A stretch of DNA of 64,000 nt from Epiperipatus broadwayi (lineage: Eukaryota > Onychophora > Udeonychophora > Euonychophora > Peripatidae): NCBI GenBank assembly GCA_028023455.1, contig JAQFVV010006203.1, positions 14,858,348 to 14,922,347 of the forward strand, in the 5' to 3' direction. Under the pieces are notes generated by a model. The model searched no databases, had not been told where the DNA came from, and was given only the letters and a program-made list of their open reading frames with translations. The position numbers and the translations under genes were made by a program. Below are positions 1 to 14,850 of this stretch, in pieces. How positions within the stretch are numbered: position 1 is the first letter of the stretch; each line of letters begins with the position of its first letter.

Positions 1-2570
1 AAACTTGTAAAATTGCAGATGAACTTTTAACATAGACAATATTCTATATATTGACTACTGCTGTCTTTTATAAATTATGTATATTTTATAGTAATAAGTT
101 AATAACTAGTCTTTTAAATGTTTAAAGTTGTAAATAAAATTTTGATTTTATACATAGATAATGAAAGCTCCACATAGATTTATTTATTTATGGTTGACAC
201 TATTACAAGAATAAATTATTAACTAATTAAATTAATAAAATCATCGAAATTCAAGTTTTATAAACAATTTTACCTTGAATATCACAACAATATTACACAA
301 GGTCATAATAAAATATAAACATAGGGCTTTAATGGGTGAGCAATTAAAATTGATAGATAGCTTAAATGATCTGAATTCAAATCATTCTTTGAAAATCATT
401 TTATATGTGCTACATGATTAAATGTCAAATATTTCTTATAACTTTCTGAAATTTATTATAAAATAATGCAAATTAAATAATTCAAATGTGTGGATTTATC
501 TGTTATTTATGTATAGAGATGATGAGCTTGAGATATGCATATATGAAATATTATTTTTATATATAACCAATATTAGTGAGAAGCATAAATATGTAAATTG
601 TTAACTATTTGCAGTAAGGATTCAGTCGATAATTATGTTTTATATTGTTCTCTCTTGAGTATATAGATGCAGATTTGGTATTCTTGCATTAATGCTAGAT
701 AAACATAGATGCAGATGTGATATTCCTACTCCTATGCTAAATAATCATAAATGCCTGTTATTTATATTATTCGTGTATTTCTTACATTGCAGAGAAAGTC
801 TGATCTGATAATTGTTTCATTGCATATATATAGTGTGTATTAATGTAATGATATTTTATGAACATATACACTTATGCATGTACTTGATATTTATATAGGT
901 GTGCTAAAAACAACCAAAATATGTGTTTTTTGAGACCACAATAAACAATTTGGTCATAGCTTTGACTCACAGACAATTCATTTAGTATGTATAGAGCATA
1001 ATGACAGAAAAAAAAAAGTCAAGGTGATGTAGTTTATTGCCAACTATAGAAATGTAATAACAAAAAAGGGTATTAAATCACATTTGCTTTATGCACATTC
1101 CAATATTGAATCTTGTATTTAAATTATAAAGTATTATGGATTAATAGTAAGCATTATGCTTTGATTATATATATTGATTTGATTTATATTATTATTAATC
1201 TATATACATTGTTATATAACCATTACAATACTTAGACAATCTCAGTATAGATAACAATCAACAATCTCAAGTTGTTGTCAAGGCAACCTGCTTGTTATTA
1301 AGATATATTAGAATTAGAAACCATATGATGTAAAAAACTGTCCTCCATGTATATAAAGATTACAAAGTATTTAAATATTAAATCAATATATTCATTATTA
1401 AATATAATATTGAATATTTAAATATATGTATATATAAAAGATGGATAATAGGATTTACAATTAGGGTCTTAATATTTTCAATATTTGTAAATCAAATAGA
1501 AACAGCTGTAATAAAAAAGAAAACTAATACATAAATAATCTATTATTTTAGATATGTGTACAGTATTTTAATAATTGGAAATGAAAGAGTTAAGAATAAC
1601 ATTTATAATGGTTTTTACAATAACATGTATAGAATTGTTTTTACAAAATAAAATTTTGTAATTACATAAAATATTTAAATATTGAAACTTTAAAAATAAT
1701 AATGATTATCAAATAAAACTAAAACAATTTTTTAAAACTGAAAAAAAAAAAAAATTTCCATAGAATCATAACAACATAGAAAAAAAAACTACAGTTATTA
1801 AAATTTTTAAATATAAATATAAAACTGTTAATAAAATAGGTCATCCCAACAAATAAAGAAACAAAATGCAGCTATTAAATATTTTAAATATAAAAATGAT
1901 ACATATAAAATTGTTAAAAACATCTTTCAATTACAAAAAGAAAATGATATAGTATACAAAAGATATGAATATAATCCCAAAAGTGATAATCTTTAACAAC
2001 AAAAAATACCATAATAAATAATAATCTTAACAGTATATATAGAAATTAATGTGTATAATGATATTAAACATAAGAATAGAGTTATTTCTTCAAATAATAA
2101 AAAATTTTATAGTAATAAAAATTTAAGGACAATAAGTGAATAAAAATCATATGAATAAAATCATAAACAGTGGATAGATAAACAGCAGAAAAGCTATGAA
2201 CACTATTATCTAATTTTGAAATAAAATAAAAGAGGTACAACATACAAAATCAATTGTATTATATGTGATACAGTTTATAATAAATATACAAAAAATACCC
2301 ACAAGGAAAAGAATATACAATATTTAGTAGAAGATATGATAAAATGACATGAAATTTTTTATTATTTAATATATTAATGTAGAACAAATTGTCAAAAAAA
2401 GTTAAACCTGTACTCTGCATTGAAAATTTACTGAGATAAAAAGTTCATGAAATCAATTATGTTAAATATAAGAAAAAATATCTAAAATTGAATATTCATG
2501 TGTAATGGGGTTCTTCAAACCTGGAGTCTTTTTAAAATAACCTATATTTGCCTGTTATTCCATTATGTTA
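1..2570. other. gene-free AT-rich DNA
   Basis: I see no coding frame, RNA gene or mobile element that I can support here. The composition is uniformly AT-rich with short A and T runs, for example at 1740-1755. The only internal structure noted is a short imperfect tandem duplication at 661-757. Confidence 0.7.
661..757. repeat. imperfect tandem duplication, ~46 bp unit
   Basis: Two adjacent units share the order ATAGATGCAGAT, then a GGTATTC or GATATTC motif, then ATGCTA. The second unit has diverged. It is probably an old local duplication with no coding content. Confidence 0.5.
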
Positions 2571-2578
2571 GTTGCATA

Positions 2579-2779
2579 TTAGTAATTTGTTAGGATGAAG
2601 GGCCTGATTAACTCCAGCAGGTCATATTGTCTATTTTTTTTTAACTTTTTGGCTGATAATGGAGCTTTTTCTGAAGGCAAATTAAGATTAGATGACGCAT
2701 TTAAGTTGCTGGATGATAAACTATCTTCAGAATCCCAAACTAGAAATTGTGAAATCTTTGATTTTTGAATCCATTTTTT
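2579..2779 (-). other. exon-like open frame of unknown identity
   Basis: A minus-strand frame stays open for 66 codons between an in-frame TAG (2780-2782) and TAA (2579-2581). It has no ATG. The bases just upstream end in TTATTTTATTAG, which could serve as a splice acceptor although its pyrimidine tract is weak. The peptide is less low-complexity than other frames here: a WIQKSKISQF start, a serine/asparagine stretch with DSEDSLSSSN, then a basic KKLKKNRQYD patch. A basic patch followed by QYD loosely recalls the N-terminus of ZBED/hAT-derived proteins, but I cannot place it in any family. It may be a transposase fossil, an internal exon or chance. Confidence 0.25.
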
Positions 2780-2782
2780 CTA

Positions 2783-5220
2783 ATAAAATAAAATTCAAGT
2801 TGTGTTTTCTCCATATAATCTAATAACTGAAATTAATAAAAAAATTAATAAAAAATCCAATTTTTGTCATAGGAAAACATAGTGTATGCAATTTCAAAGA
2901 GGAAAAAAACACAGAATATGGTACTGGCATGTGAATAATCCACTCTGTTTTTCTGCAGTTTTAAAATGAAGATAGTGAATTATAATTTCAAAAAAATGAG
3001 CAGTAATTTGCATTGTTTTCATTAAAAGTTTTCCATTATTTTTTTTTTTGTAGCTTCAAGCTTTTAATTAATAATTATAATAAGAATTTGCAAGTTAACA
3101 CTAATTTCCAAGTTAGATTAACACAAAATAAATTTATTCATTTTACAATATAATAATGCACAAATCTGGTTAACACATGCTGAGACCATCATCTTTTTAG
3201 GTGGACACACAAGACTTGAGCAACTTTCTACCAGAGGTATTTTACTTTTACATTTTTTTAGTAAACAGGTTACAGGTTGGTTTGGTAATGCTCAGCCTTT
3301 AATTAAAACTTAGCACCCAGTTTTCTTCAAATACATTTCAAAACCTTTTTGTTCAAATTAATAGTAAGGGTAGTCTTGCTTCAGACTATACGTTTAATTT
3401 CTCACGGTTATTTTGCTAGATCAAGAATTACTGCTACTGACCAGATACTCAAGTCTATTGCTTTAACTTGTTCTCTCTTTTATTTTTTGAAACAATCTTG
3501 TTATTCATCCAATCATACATTATCTTAGAAATGAAAACATTAAATCTTGACCAATTGAATTTATTTTTACAAAAAGTTATTTTCCTTTTTGATTCTTAAT
3601 TACAAAATTTTAATCATACCTTAATCAATGGAAAATCGTCCATTTTTTAATTATTAGAAGCAAGATAATTCTTTAATTACACCTTAATTTGAAAAGCATT
3701 TTATTTTAGAAAGAGAAAGAAAAATCAACTTTAATTAATTAAAAACAGCATTTTTTAACAAATTATTAAGACCTTATTTTTTCATCTTTTTTTTAAAAAA
3801 CTGATAAACATTATTCAAAATTTTACCTGTTTATCTCTTATTATTTTTTTAAAAGTTAAAAACTAATAGATAAGTAAAATTACTTCAGAGAGAGAGTGTG
3901 AAAGAAAGATTATTTATTTTTCTTTTTTTATGCTTTTCTCTCATTTACAACTATCTTTAACAAACATCAAACTATTCATATTATTATTTAAAATGTTTAA
4001 AGTTTATCATATTTTCATTTAAGGAATGTTATTTTTTAATAATCTTAATAATTGACATTCTGAAAAACCTCCAGAATAATTCTCAATATATTATTTATAT
4101 AAATACCTATTAATGATAATTAATGAAAGTAAACTACCATCACTTTCAACCTGTCTGTATATTTATATCAGTAAATAGTAATATTAATTTAATGCAAGTT
4201 GTTTTAAAAATAATTCAGAAATAAAAATCCTGTTGTCACTATGCATAATGTTATGATATTTAAGTGCTATTTATCAAATGTTTTTTTTTAAAATTTTCTT
4301 CAGTTGGGATTCAGTCCAGGAACTTTTATCACTCGAATCTGCTCCTTTCATTAATGTGCTAAATTAGATAGGGCTTAAAGAATTGCTTAATTCCAGTGCA
4401 TTTTATATCTTTGTTTCAAAACATGGGTTTAAGAAGAAATAAAAAATATTAACATTTGGGGAAAGATTTTACATAACATAGTGTGTATGTATATAATTTA
4501 TGACATCAGCACATTTTTAAAGAAGTTCATTTTATTTTGCTAAATGTATTCAGGCTTTTAGAACAACTCTATGGATGTGTCTAAATTATTTTAAAAAATC
4601 TATTTTATATTCACAATTTAATAAGAAACATGTTTTGCAGTCTTAGGGATAATTTTTGATAACATCTTTGTATTCAAGTTTTTTGTAAGTGAAATTTTAT
4701 TTTAAACACAATGTTAGATAATGATGGGTATGATATATCATTGAGCCAACTGTCAAAAGATCATTTTATCAACATGATCAGATTATTATGAATTATATAT
4801 ATCACAGTCATAGTTTTGTTTTTATAGTTAGTAACACCAATTCTTATCTGATCAATCCAGATGTATCTTTTTGTAGCAAATACATATTTATTTATTGGTC
4901 AATAATTCAATATGTGGAACTTTTTAGGAAAGATGATAATCTTGTAAACATAACTAACTTTATATCTTCCTCCAACTTTCTAAACATATGGAAAAGGAAC
5001 CTACCTCTTCTAACTAATGCAAGTTTCAGTATACATTTATGGAGATGTATTCATAGTTTGTTTTTAAATTGGTTTACAGCAATATTACACAGAGAAGAAT
5101 CTCAAAGTATATTAATTTTAATATTTTTATTATTTTCCAATTTATCCATAAATATGTACTAGACTAATTTTAATGGCATAATTTAATGTATAAACATTTT
5201 AATTGTGATAAAATATGTAT
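2783..5220. other. gene-free AT-rich DNA
   Basis: There is no supported gene or RNA. A 124-codon plus-strand ORF at 4788-5162 is rich in Ile, Leu, Phe, Ser and Asn, as expected from AT-rich sequence. It has no recognisable motif and I do not call it. Confidence 0.65.
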
Positions 5221-5450
5221 TGCCACACACAGCAAGCTAGAGTAATCAATGGATGCCAGAAGACTTGTGCATAAAATCCCCATCTAGTGCCTACTCATCC
5301 AATATCCCCAGACTAGTTTCTGGCTTGTGGCCTTCATCAGTAAGGAGCCTTGGATGTGAGAGCACTGCACCTAGATCTTAGGATCTAATGCAACCCTCCA
5401 GTAGCCACCTTTTATCTCCACCTAACAACAAAACTATGAGTCTTAAATTG
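5221..5450 (-). repeat. dispersed repeat, copy 1 of an inverted pair
   Basis: The segment is close to 88% identical by eye to the reverse complement of 14545-14768, about 9.1 kb away. Both contain the blocks GGATGCCAGAAG, GTGCATAAAATCCC, CCAGACTAGTTT and GGCCTTCATCAGT, and a TAGATCTTA..GATCTA motif. I assign the minus strand arbitrarily, taking the 14.5 kb copy as plus. The block CCCAGACTAGTTTCTGG..TTCATCAGT is also echoed loosely near 47890 and 48310, so it may be a conserved SINE-like core. No target-site duplication was found. Confidence 0.8.
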
Positions 5451-6027
5451 AAAACACTTTAATATTTTTAATCCAAGCTCATTAGCTTATATAGTCATAT
5501 AGGTCTGAACTCAGTTCAGTACTTATACATTTTGGTATCTTTGGTTCTTTAATAATCATAGCCACCACTATCCTATTAGGCAAGAGTGTTGCCTGTTTTA
5601 ACAACAGTTATAAGCAAGCGTAAGAAATGGTGATCATGTGATGTCAGTTGAATGATTATATAACATGAAATAGTTAATTCTGTTTAACAAAAAATCACGC
5701 ATCAGTAGATTTTTGTCACATTTAAAATATTTATATATTACAATATATCATTTACATTATTCTATTACATATTTAAGATGAATTGAAAATTTAAAAGGAT
5801 ATTAAAATGAATATTTCTATATTCTACTTTGTTAACATTGCTGTATGCTAACTGAAATCAGACTATAAATGTAATTGAGAATGTATATTGAAACTTGTAA
5901 ATGCCAGTACCCTTACTTTCGATTTTTATTTTTAATCAGATAGTCTCAAAAGAGATTCTTTTTTCATCTGCTTAAGCTGTTGGATGATGACATAATGCCA
6001 AATAGCTTATTATTTTTAACAAAACAA

Positions 6028-6112
6028 GCCTTGATGGTCTAGTGGTTAGCATGGCTGTCTTCCAAGCGGCTGGCCTGGGTTCGCTTCCCGATCAACGCTT
6101 TGACATATAAAA
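6028..6112 (+). repeat. tRNA-Gly(TCC)-like SINE or tRNA pseudogene
   Basis: Bases 6028-6098 fold as a tRNA: acceptor GCCTTGA against TCAACGC with one mismatch, A box TGGTCTAGTGG, anticodon loop CTTCCAA (anticodon TCC, glycine) on a GCTGT/GCGGC stem, and B box GGTTCGCTTCC. There is no TTTT terminator after it. The sequence runs instead into TTTGACATATAAAAA, a tail shared with the tRNA-like copy at 31353. That shared tail argues for a SINE rather than a working tRNA gene. No clear target-site duplication is visible. A functional tRNA-Gly is less likely because of the acceptor mismatch and a C-A pair in the T stem. Confidence 0.75.
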
Positions 6113-6309
6113 ACCCCCCCAGTAATTTCTGAAAGATTTACATAATGTATAAACAATTTATATATGTATATATAAGTATGGTACAAGAGGATTGACATTT
6201 GGTAATATTTAAAGGTAAGGTAAGGAGAAGATAAAAATTAGAAATAGTTTCAACAGGAAAAACTCTCCATACAGTAAAGTCAGTCATGTGATGTTTAGTA
6301 GAAATAGGT

Positions 6310-7560
6310 TCATAAACATAATTTAGTTTTCTTTTTTGTTGTTGTTGTTAGAATAATCTATTTTTATATACAGACAATGAAAGTTTTTTGTGTGTTTTGT
6401 ATTATCTATTTAATTAAACTAAAGTTAAAATTGAAAGGAATAGAAATGTATGCAGATTGTTAGTCCAGATAAACAAAAGAAAGAAATTCCAAATGCAAGT
6501 GATTACAATCAGAGTAATATTATTTTATCGATAATTAAATGTGGCACCAAAGGAATTTATAGAAAAAGAGCTTTGTAGCTAGAAAGCAAAAAGGAGTGTA
6601 CAAGATTATCAACTTGTAATCTGACAAGAAAACAAAAGATAAAAATATAATATGCACAGTGTTTCAAACTGGTCATGCTATAAAAGAATTGGACAACTTT
6701 TGAGCGGGGCTGTTTTATTTTTGCTGGCTGTTGTTTTGGAATGAAAGGACAAGAGGGAATAATTATGGTTTTTTTCCCCTCAAAGCTGTAATAAAGTGCC
6801 TCCATCCAGGACTACTAATATGGTGAACCAATTTGTCACAAGTAAAATCAGAGCGTTCACTGACACCTCTCATGAAGAGGCACCCAAAAGCTTCAAGTCT
6901 AGCCTTATCTTATTATGGACCAGAAATGTAAAAAATGTCACCAGAATGAATTCAAAATCAACTATTACAGACCTTTTCGTAAAAAGACCATGCATGGTAC
7001 AATAATCAACAATCCACATAACCCCAAGAACTTAACAGTAAACTACTATTTATACAGTAATTCATTTCTGATTAAATATGTGCACAAACTAAACCCTAAC
7101 TTTGTTATTGGAATTCAAGTGTGCACGTTCTTTTCTTTTTATTTTTAATTTGCTTGTTTTAATAAATTATTTATCATTAATAAAATCCTTTCATTGAATG
7201 ATCTTAATTTTAGTTTGTTAATTTTTTTTAGTAAAAACATGTTTTGAGAAACATATAAATTACCTATGCCAATGTGCTTAGTTAATAGTCAATCCTTGGG
7301 GAAAATTAATATGAAAGATTAAGTGACCAGAAAGTGAATTTTCTATAATATTACATTTAGTTATTTGCTTCAAATCAATGGGTTGTGATGCAAATCAGTG
7401 GGTCTACAGTCATGGTGCCCTCTTAAACAGATAAAAAACTGATTCTGCCAGCATTTCAAATCAGAATAAAATATTATGTCAGTTAATTAGGAAATGTAAC
7501 TGTGTTTTAGAAATATCCGAATTCACACAGAAACAGAATAAATCTTACATAGTTTATTAA
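6310..7560. repeat. diverged ~1.2 kb dispersed repeat, copy A
   Basis: Collinear matches to 12710-13920 run throughout in direct orientation. Shared blocks include AAGTTAAAATTG, TCCAGATAAAC, TACAAGATTAT and ATGGTGCCCTCT, and a GTTAAT.AGGAAATGTA block near the right end. Divergence is high, with many indels. No conserved reading frame is evident, and the short ORFs in copy A at 6796-7148 are not open in copy B. It is probably an old interspersed element of unknown class or a segmental duplication. Confidence 0.6.
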
Positions 7561-7635
7561 CTAATGCATTATTCTATATAATGTATGCACTTAATCTAAC
7601 TGTAAATGGTATTATATGCAAATATTTGTGTGGAG

Positions 7636-8919
<1,284 letters not shown>

Positions 8920-8939
8920 AAATATATGTGTGGATATTA

Positions 8940-9345
8940 TCTATATATATAATTATTTAATTAGAAAAGATCTTTACTTAGGATAGTAGCCAATCAAAAT
9001 TAATTGCCTTAGGCTAAGAATGAAAGTAAAACTGTCAGGCTAAAGCATTCAAAAGGAGAAATACCTTTTAGTAGATATTAACTTACCAGTGGAGGAGTTT
9101 ATTACAATAAATAAGAAAATTGAAAAGTGTGCTATGCTCTGATTTCTTATATATATATATATATGTAAACTACAGTGCTATGACTATATTAGATCTAGAG
9201 TGGTATTCAAAAGAGAATTCTCCTTTGAATGCAATAGCCTGTCAGATTTACTTTCATTCTTAGCCTAAGGCAATTAACTTTGATTCGCTGTTATCCTAAG
9301 TAAAGAGCTTTCTAATTAAATAATTATAAATGCTCAAATATTTCC
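8940..9345. repeat. imperfect hairpin repeat beside the TATC array
   Basis: The left arm (about 8950-9062) and right arm (about 9205-9335) are inverted copies. Key matched blocks are TTACTTAGGATA / TATCCTAAGTAA and ATTGCCTTAGGCTAAG / CTTAGCCTAAGGCAAT, followed by AATGAAAGTAAA against TTTACTTTCATT. The loop holds a short (AT)n tract at 9149-9164. The arms and lack of coding suggest a MITE-like foldback element. The TATC array abuts its left arm. Confidence 0.85.
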
Positions 9346-12300
9346 ATATATATATATATTGTGTAAATCTTTCAGAAATTATAACTATCTCACATTGTGC
9401 TGTTCTGTTAAAAATAATTAGCAATTTCACATTATGTTATCATCCAATGGCTTAAGCAAATGAACTCCATATAATAATTTTCATTTAAACATTCATTAAA
9501 AATATTACATTATAATGAAGAGTTAATAGTTTATACTTCTCATATATGAAATGAAACAGAAATAATATGTGCACTCATAGACATTGATAGAGAAACTTAT
9601 TAGTTCTATCAAAATTATATGGCTGAGCGCTTTTGCAAACTTATGACATTCTCATATTCATAGCAAGATAATGTAACTATATACACACACATTTAAAGAT
9701 TATTAATTGTGGAATTATTATCAAGTGAATATTTGTCATCATGATATGATTTGAAGTGTATAATAAATATGAGTAGTTTATATAATAGTAATACAAGTGA
9801 ATAATAACACAATGCAGTACATTTATTTAAGAGATTTTGTCTTTAAATTCTGATCTGCCTATTTAGTTTTTTTGATCATCATTTTTGAACAGTTGGTCAT
9901 AATACGTTTTGAGCGCTGCTTTGCTGGCTGGTCCCAATAGATGGATTTTGTAATGTACATTACAGTATATATGTGTTGAACATAGTTTAAATTATAGAAA
10001 ATATCAGATAATCTTTTATAAATTATACGTCTAGACCTCACATTGATCAAGAAATTTTTTTTGTAACTTAAATGTTAAAAACTGAGAAATTCAATTATTG
10101 TTAATGAGTTTGATGTAATAGATGGAAATTAATATTAAGTTTTTACAAAAACGAAAATAATATAATTGTCATTAATGAAGATATTATTTCTAAAACTAAA
10201 TCACAATTACTTAAAAGAAATAAATGATAATTCTAAACTTGATTTAGATAGTATATAAAAATATAACTATAGAGTTTGATCATTTTCTAATGAGTATTAT
10301 ATGTATTGCTGAGTAGATACACTTTCTTGGTAGTTGCGTGAATAGCATTTCTTCTGAATGATTTATAATCTGTTTTTTTTTTTTAACTTTTCAAAAATTC
10401 ATTCATTATTTTTATGATGGATTCCATTCTCCTCATTGATCGTCATTTTTTTAAAGCATTATACAGTTATTTAATTCATTGGATCATCTCAAGAAGTGAC
10501 TAAATGTGCTAATTTCAATTTGATTACTTGTGCTTCAAGTAAAATTTCAAATGTACTTTGATAAAGTATTTACCTGCTCATTTTCTTTATAGTTTACACT
10601 CTTCAATACTTTTCTTATCCTTGTTTTTTTTTAATATGACAACTTTTAAGTTCACAGAGAATTAATAGAAACATCAGAGTTTGAACAATATTTATTTTTA
10701 AAGAGTGTATTTCTATATCTAAAAACCACTTCCAAGGTTTTCATTAAAATTCTCTCCTTTTTTTTTTTTATGTGTGATAAATTTCCTAGCTACTGGGACT
10801 TTTACTAGTAAAGAATGATCCCAAGAGGCAAAAACTGTTAACTTGTCATTATCGGGTTTGAACAGCTGCTATTACAATCATCATAGTCTTTTTTTTTCTT
10901 GATGTTTAGCCGTAATATTTTCTTTTCATTTTATTAAATAATAAGAAAAAAAAATTAAAAAAAAAATCTTGCATTGTTCAATTTTCATTTGACATTAGTA
11001 AGTGTTTAGCAACACCAGATGGCCTTCTAGATTCTTATGAAGTTGTGGAAAAATAAATATGAAAAGAGTGATTATACAGAAAGTGAATTATTGGTTTTTA
11101 TGCTGGGTTTGGGAAAAGATAAGGGGGATTTAGATATAAAGGTTATAGAGTTGACAAAAATTATATTGTGGAAATGGGATAGAGCAGATTATGGGTAAAT
11201 TTAGAGTGGGGAATGTAAAAGAAAGTGGCTAACAGGTTTATCTGGGCATAATTGCTGAGATATTCTTGACTTCGTTTAAGGAGAAGCCATAATACATCAC
11301 ATCACATCACATTTCTGGATGATTAGCTTTTTTTTGTATTGGAAAATACTATTTTACCTTTTGTTTATTCTATCATCTTTTCTCCCTAATACACTGTTTA
11401 ACTAATAGCTTGAAAATTTTTAAATATCTTAAGAATTTGAACACAAGCCATTTCTTTCTAATTATAGAAATCTAATACTAGGTCAGAAATTATATTTTCC
11501 AATATCACCATTATATACTACAGATCTAAACAATTTTAATCTTTTTTAAAAAAATTTCACAAAAAAGCATTGCACAAGTGATTCTAATCTCAAGTTTAAT
11601 ATATTTTAGAATAAATAAAAGATATAATACAGATGAAATTTAAAAAAAAAAAAAAGAAATTAAAACCCAGATGTAGCAAAATAAAACAAAACTAATTATT
11701 GAAGAAATCTAAAAAAAATATTTTAAAGTAATTAATAGTATGATGGGGATGTCAGATATGTGTAAATAGTTAAATATAATCATTGACTCATAAAATATAC
11801 CTTCTAACCAAAAGAAAAGAATGTATAACAATCATATTTCCAAGAGCACTTTAGAGTTATATAGTGCAAGCATGAACAATCAATGATAGCACCAAATGGC
11901 GATGCCAATTTAGGGACGTAGATATATAGTATTGCCATCTAATGTAAATTGATTGCTTAGGCATACAGTGGATAGTTCTAATATGAGACATGAAAGGTGC
12001 TCTGGAAACAATATGAGAAAATAGTGTGGTATTTGTTTATGCATTCATATGTTTTTTATTTTATTTTTGCAGTTAGCTCAATGATACTTCTCTGATTAAG
12101 CTAGTTAACCTGGATTTTTTATTTCCTAGTTAAGAAAAATTAGTTAATAATGATCACTATTGTGTAGCTGTCTGGGTTGCTTATGAGCTGACAATTTGGA
12201 AAAAAAAAAGAAAATTCTGTGACTTGGAAAAAATGTCAAGATTCATCTGGCTTGGATTAAATTCCAGGACATGGATATAATAGAGCAATGTTCTAATCAT

Positions 12301-12709
12301 GAATCCCTTCACATGTGCTTAATAATAATATAAGGAAGAACAATCTTACCTCCATTACTCACATAGGATTAATTTGCATCAATGCTGGGACCATTTATAT
12401 TTATTATAAATGTACAAAACAAAAGACAAAAGTCATAGCACATTATAAGCAGATGTTAGTGTTGTTGCAATAAAGAAAAAGATGTGACTAATCTAGGTCT
12501 AAAATTGCGTGTGAATTTGGCAATTGGTGGCACTAATGTGGATATGATCATTCTACGCTGAAAATACCATTTTTTTAAAATTAAACAATATTACTCTCAA
12601 GTATTATATATTGTGCCAGTTTATTTACATATGGTACAAATATATTGGCAATTGGTAAAAGCTAAAAGAAAAAGTAAATTGAAAGATCTTTTAAATTAAC
12701 GCATTTAAA
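9346..12709. other. gene-free AT-rich DNA
   Basis: No coding frame or element is supported. Minor items are a short ACATC-type tandem run at about 11294-11311 and several T or A homopolymers. The 63-codon minus-strand ORF at 9859-10050 has no recognisable content. Confidence 0.65.
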
Positions 12710-13920
12710 AATTTTTTTTTGTTTGTGTAATTTTTTTTTTTAAATGTACAATGAAAATTAAATTTTTTGTTCATATTTTTTTTTTATGTAATTAAAAATA
12801 AAAGTTAAAATTGGAAAGAATAAAAGACACACAGATAAGTAATCCAGATAAACTAAAAGAAAGAATTCCACATGCAGATTTCAATTATTAAAATCTTTCT
12901 AACTCCGATTAAAGATGGCGGAATTATGTTTTTTTAAAAAAAGACTTCATAACTTAAATTTAAGAAAGAATATACAAGATTATTATCTTGTATGTTGATA
13001 AAAGGACAAAAGAAAATAGATGTGCAGAGAAGTCTAAAAATGGATCGCGACTATAAAAGGTCAGAAAAACTTAAAACTGGGTCTTTATCTTTTCCTTAAC
13101 TAGCAGCTTCCATTAGTCTAAGATAAAGAAAATATCCTATCTTGGACTACTCATATGCAGGACTACCACTACTCATATGCTGAGGTGAATTGTCATGCGG
13201 AGTGGAACCGATGCATTTTCAGATACTTTTCTTCATATAGGTCACTCAGAAAAACTGTCGAGTCTACCCATTAGGACAGGCCAAGAACCTACAAACATGT
13301 CTACAGAATGAAACTAGTTAACTTCAATGGCTCTTCAAAACGTGTACTACAAAACTTACTAGTAAGATTATTCATATCCTGATTGTGACTAAATTAAGCT
13401 TATAATATACTAGTAATAGAAACATTTGTGGATTTATCATCCAAAGAACTTAGTGAACTGTAAAATCATTAAACTGTTTTAATTAAATAATTCATATCTG
13501 GATTAGCGTGCATGTATTCTTTCCTAGTAATTTGTGTTTTTAATATTTTAATTTGTTAGAATAAAATATTTATTTCTAATATCAACTATTCATTGTGCAT
13601 TATTAATGACAGTTATTAAATTTATTGATGTTAGTTTATTAGGATTTGAGTGTATAATTTATCTTTGCCAATATTTATTGATTAAGCCCTGGGAATAATA
13701 TTCTTTAAAAAAATAAAGTTATGGGAAATTATAACCCTGACCTTTTAGTTACTTGTATCAAAATTATGGAATATGAGGAAGTTAGGAGTCTATTGATTAT
13801 GGTGCCCTCTCATAAATTAAAACTAACTTTGTTGGCAATTCCTGTCATAATAATTAGTAGGCCAGTTAATCAGGAAATGTAGCTATGTTTTTGGAAATAG
13901 GAACAATATATTTTTCTACA
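12710..13920. repeat. diverged ~1.2 kb dispersed repeat, copy B
   Basis: This is the direct-orientation partner of 6310-7560, about 6.4 kb downstream of it, with the same block order from an AAGTTAAAATTGGAAAG region to an ATGGTGCCCTCT region and a final GTTAATCAGGAAATGTAG. The frames are broken differently from copy A, which argues against a protein-coding origin for either copy. Confidence 0.6.
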
Positions 13921-14544
13921 CCATAGCTTGATTAACTTTTACTTAATAGTGTGTAAAAGAAGGCCTACCAGAAACAATTGAAACGCGAAAAACGTTACAC
14001 TATAGAGCTCGCAAAATAACCTCTTAATAAGCTTTGAGAATATCCCCAATACCAGACAGGTTTCTGCTACTGGCGTCAAGTAGTACTTGGATGGATGATT
14101 GGTTAGAAGTTCTATAAGCTGTAGGCCAATTTGTCAGTGGCAAAGATCAGTTGGCAACTATGCAAAAGTTATTTAAAGTAAAATCATCCTATAAAATTAC
14201 ATACATCATGGCATAAAATACAGTGAAACAAACCAAAAAACAATGATATGTCAAAATATTAAAAATAGTATTCTGTTTTGATACAAAATTAAAATTGCAA
14301 TTATAATTTCATTTTATTCATTTTCACCCATTATTGATCCATTGCTGGATGAAAATCTTTTTAGGTTTAATCCAGTTTCTTTGACCCATAACTTTTCTTC
14401 TCCTAATAATAGCAACAAACTCTTAATTTCACCTATTTATTTCCTCACTTGTGATTTTTTTTTTTTTACAATCTCTTGGGCTTCAATTAAGACTACAATT
14501 GCCCATCTATTATCATTTTTTTTAAAACAAGGCATGTGATGTGT

Positions 14545-14768
14545 GATGTGATAGTTTTGTAGTTAAGTAGAGTTAAAAGGTGGCTGCTGGAGGGTTGCAT
14601 TAGATCTTAAGATCTAGGTGCAGTGCTTTCAGACCCCAGGCTTCTCACTGATGAAGGCCACAAGCCAAAAACTAGTCTGGAGATATTGGATGAGTAAGCA
14701 CTAGATAGGGATTTTATGCACAAGCCTTCTGGCATCCATTGATTATTCTGGTTGGCACAGGGTGGCAC
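14545..14768 (+). repeat. dispersed repeat, copy 2 of an inverted pair
   Basis: It matches the reverse complement of 5221-5450 over its whole length. The following bases (about 14769-14850) also match, but in direct orientation, with about 5588-5650 (TTGCC..GTTTAA.AACA, GTGATCAT.TGATGT). The two loci therefore share sequence in mixed orientation, which suggests that one locus has been rearranged. Confidence 0.8.
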
Positions 14769-14850
14769 TACTGTATGGAGAGAGTTTTGCCTTGTTTAAT
14801 AACAATTATGTGCTAGTACAAGAGATAGTGATCATATGATGTTTAGTGGT

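Noticed and set aside
4788-5162. 124-codon plus-strand ORF
   Set aside because: AT-biased residues, no motif, no promoter, no splice context and no similarity I recognise.
6028-6099. Functional tRNA-Gly gene
   Set aside because: There is an acceptor mismatch, a poor T-stem pair, no T-run terminator, and a tail shared with a clear SINE copy at 31353.
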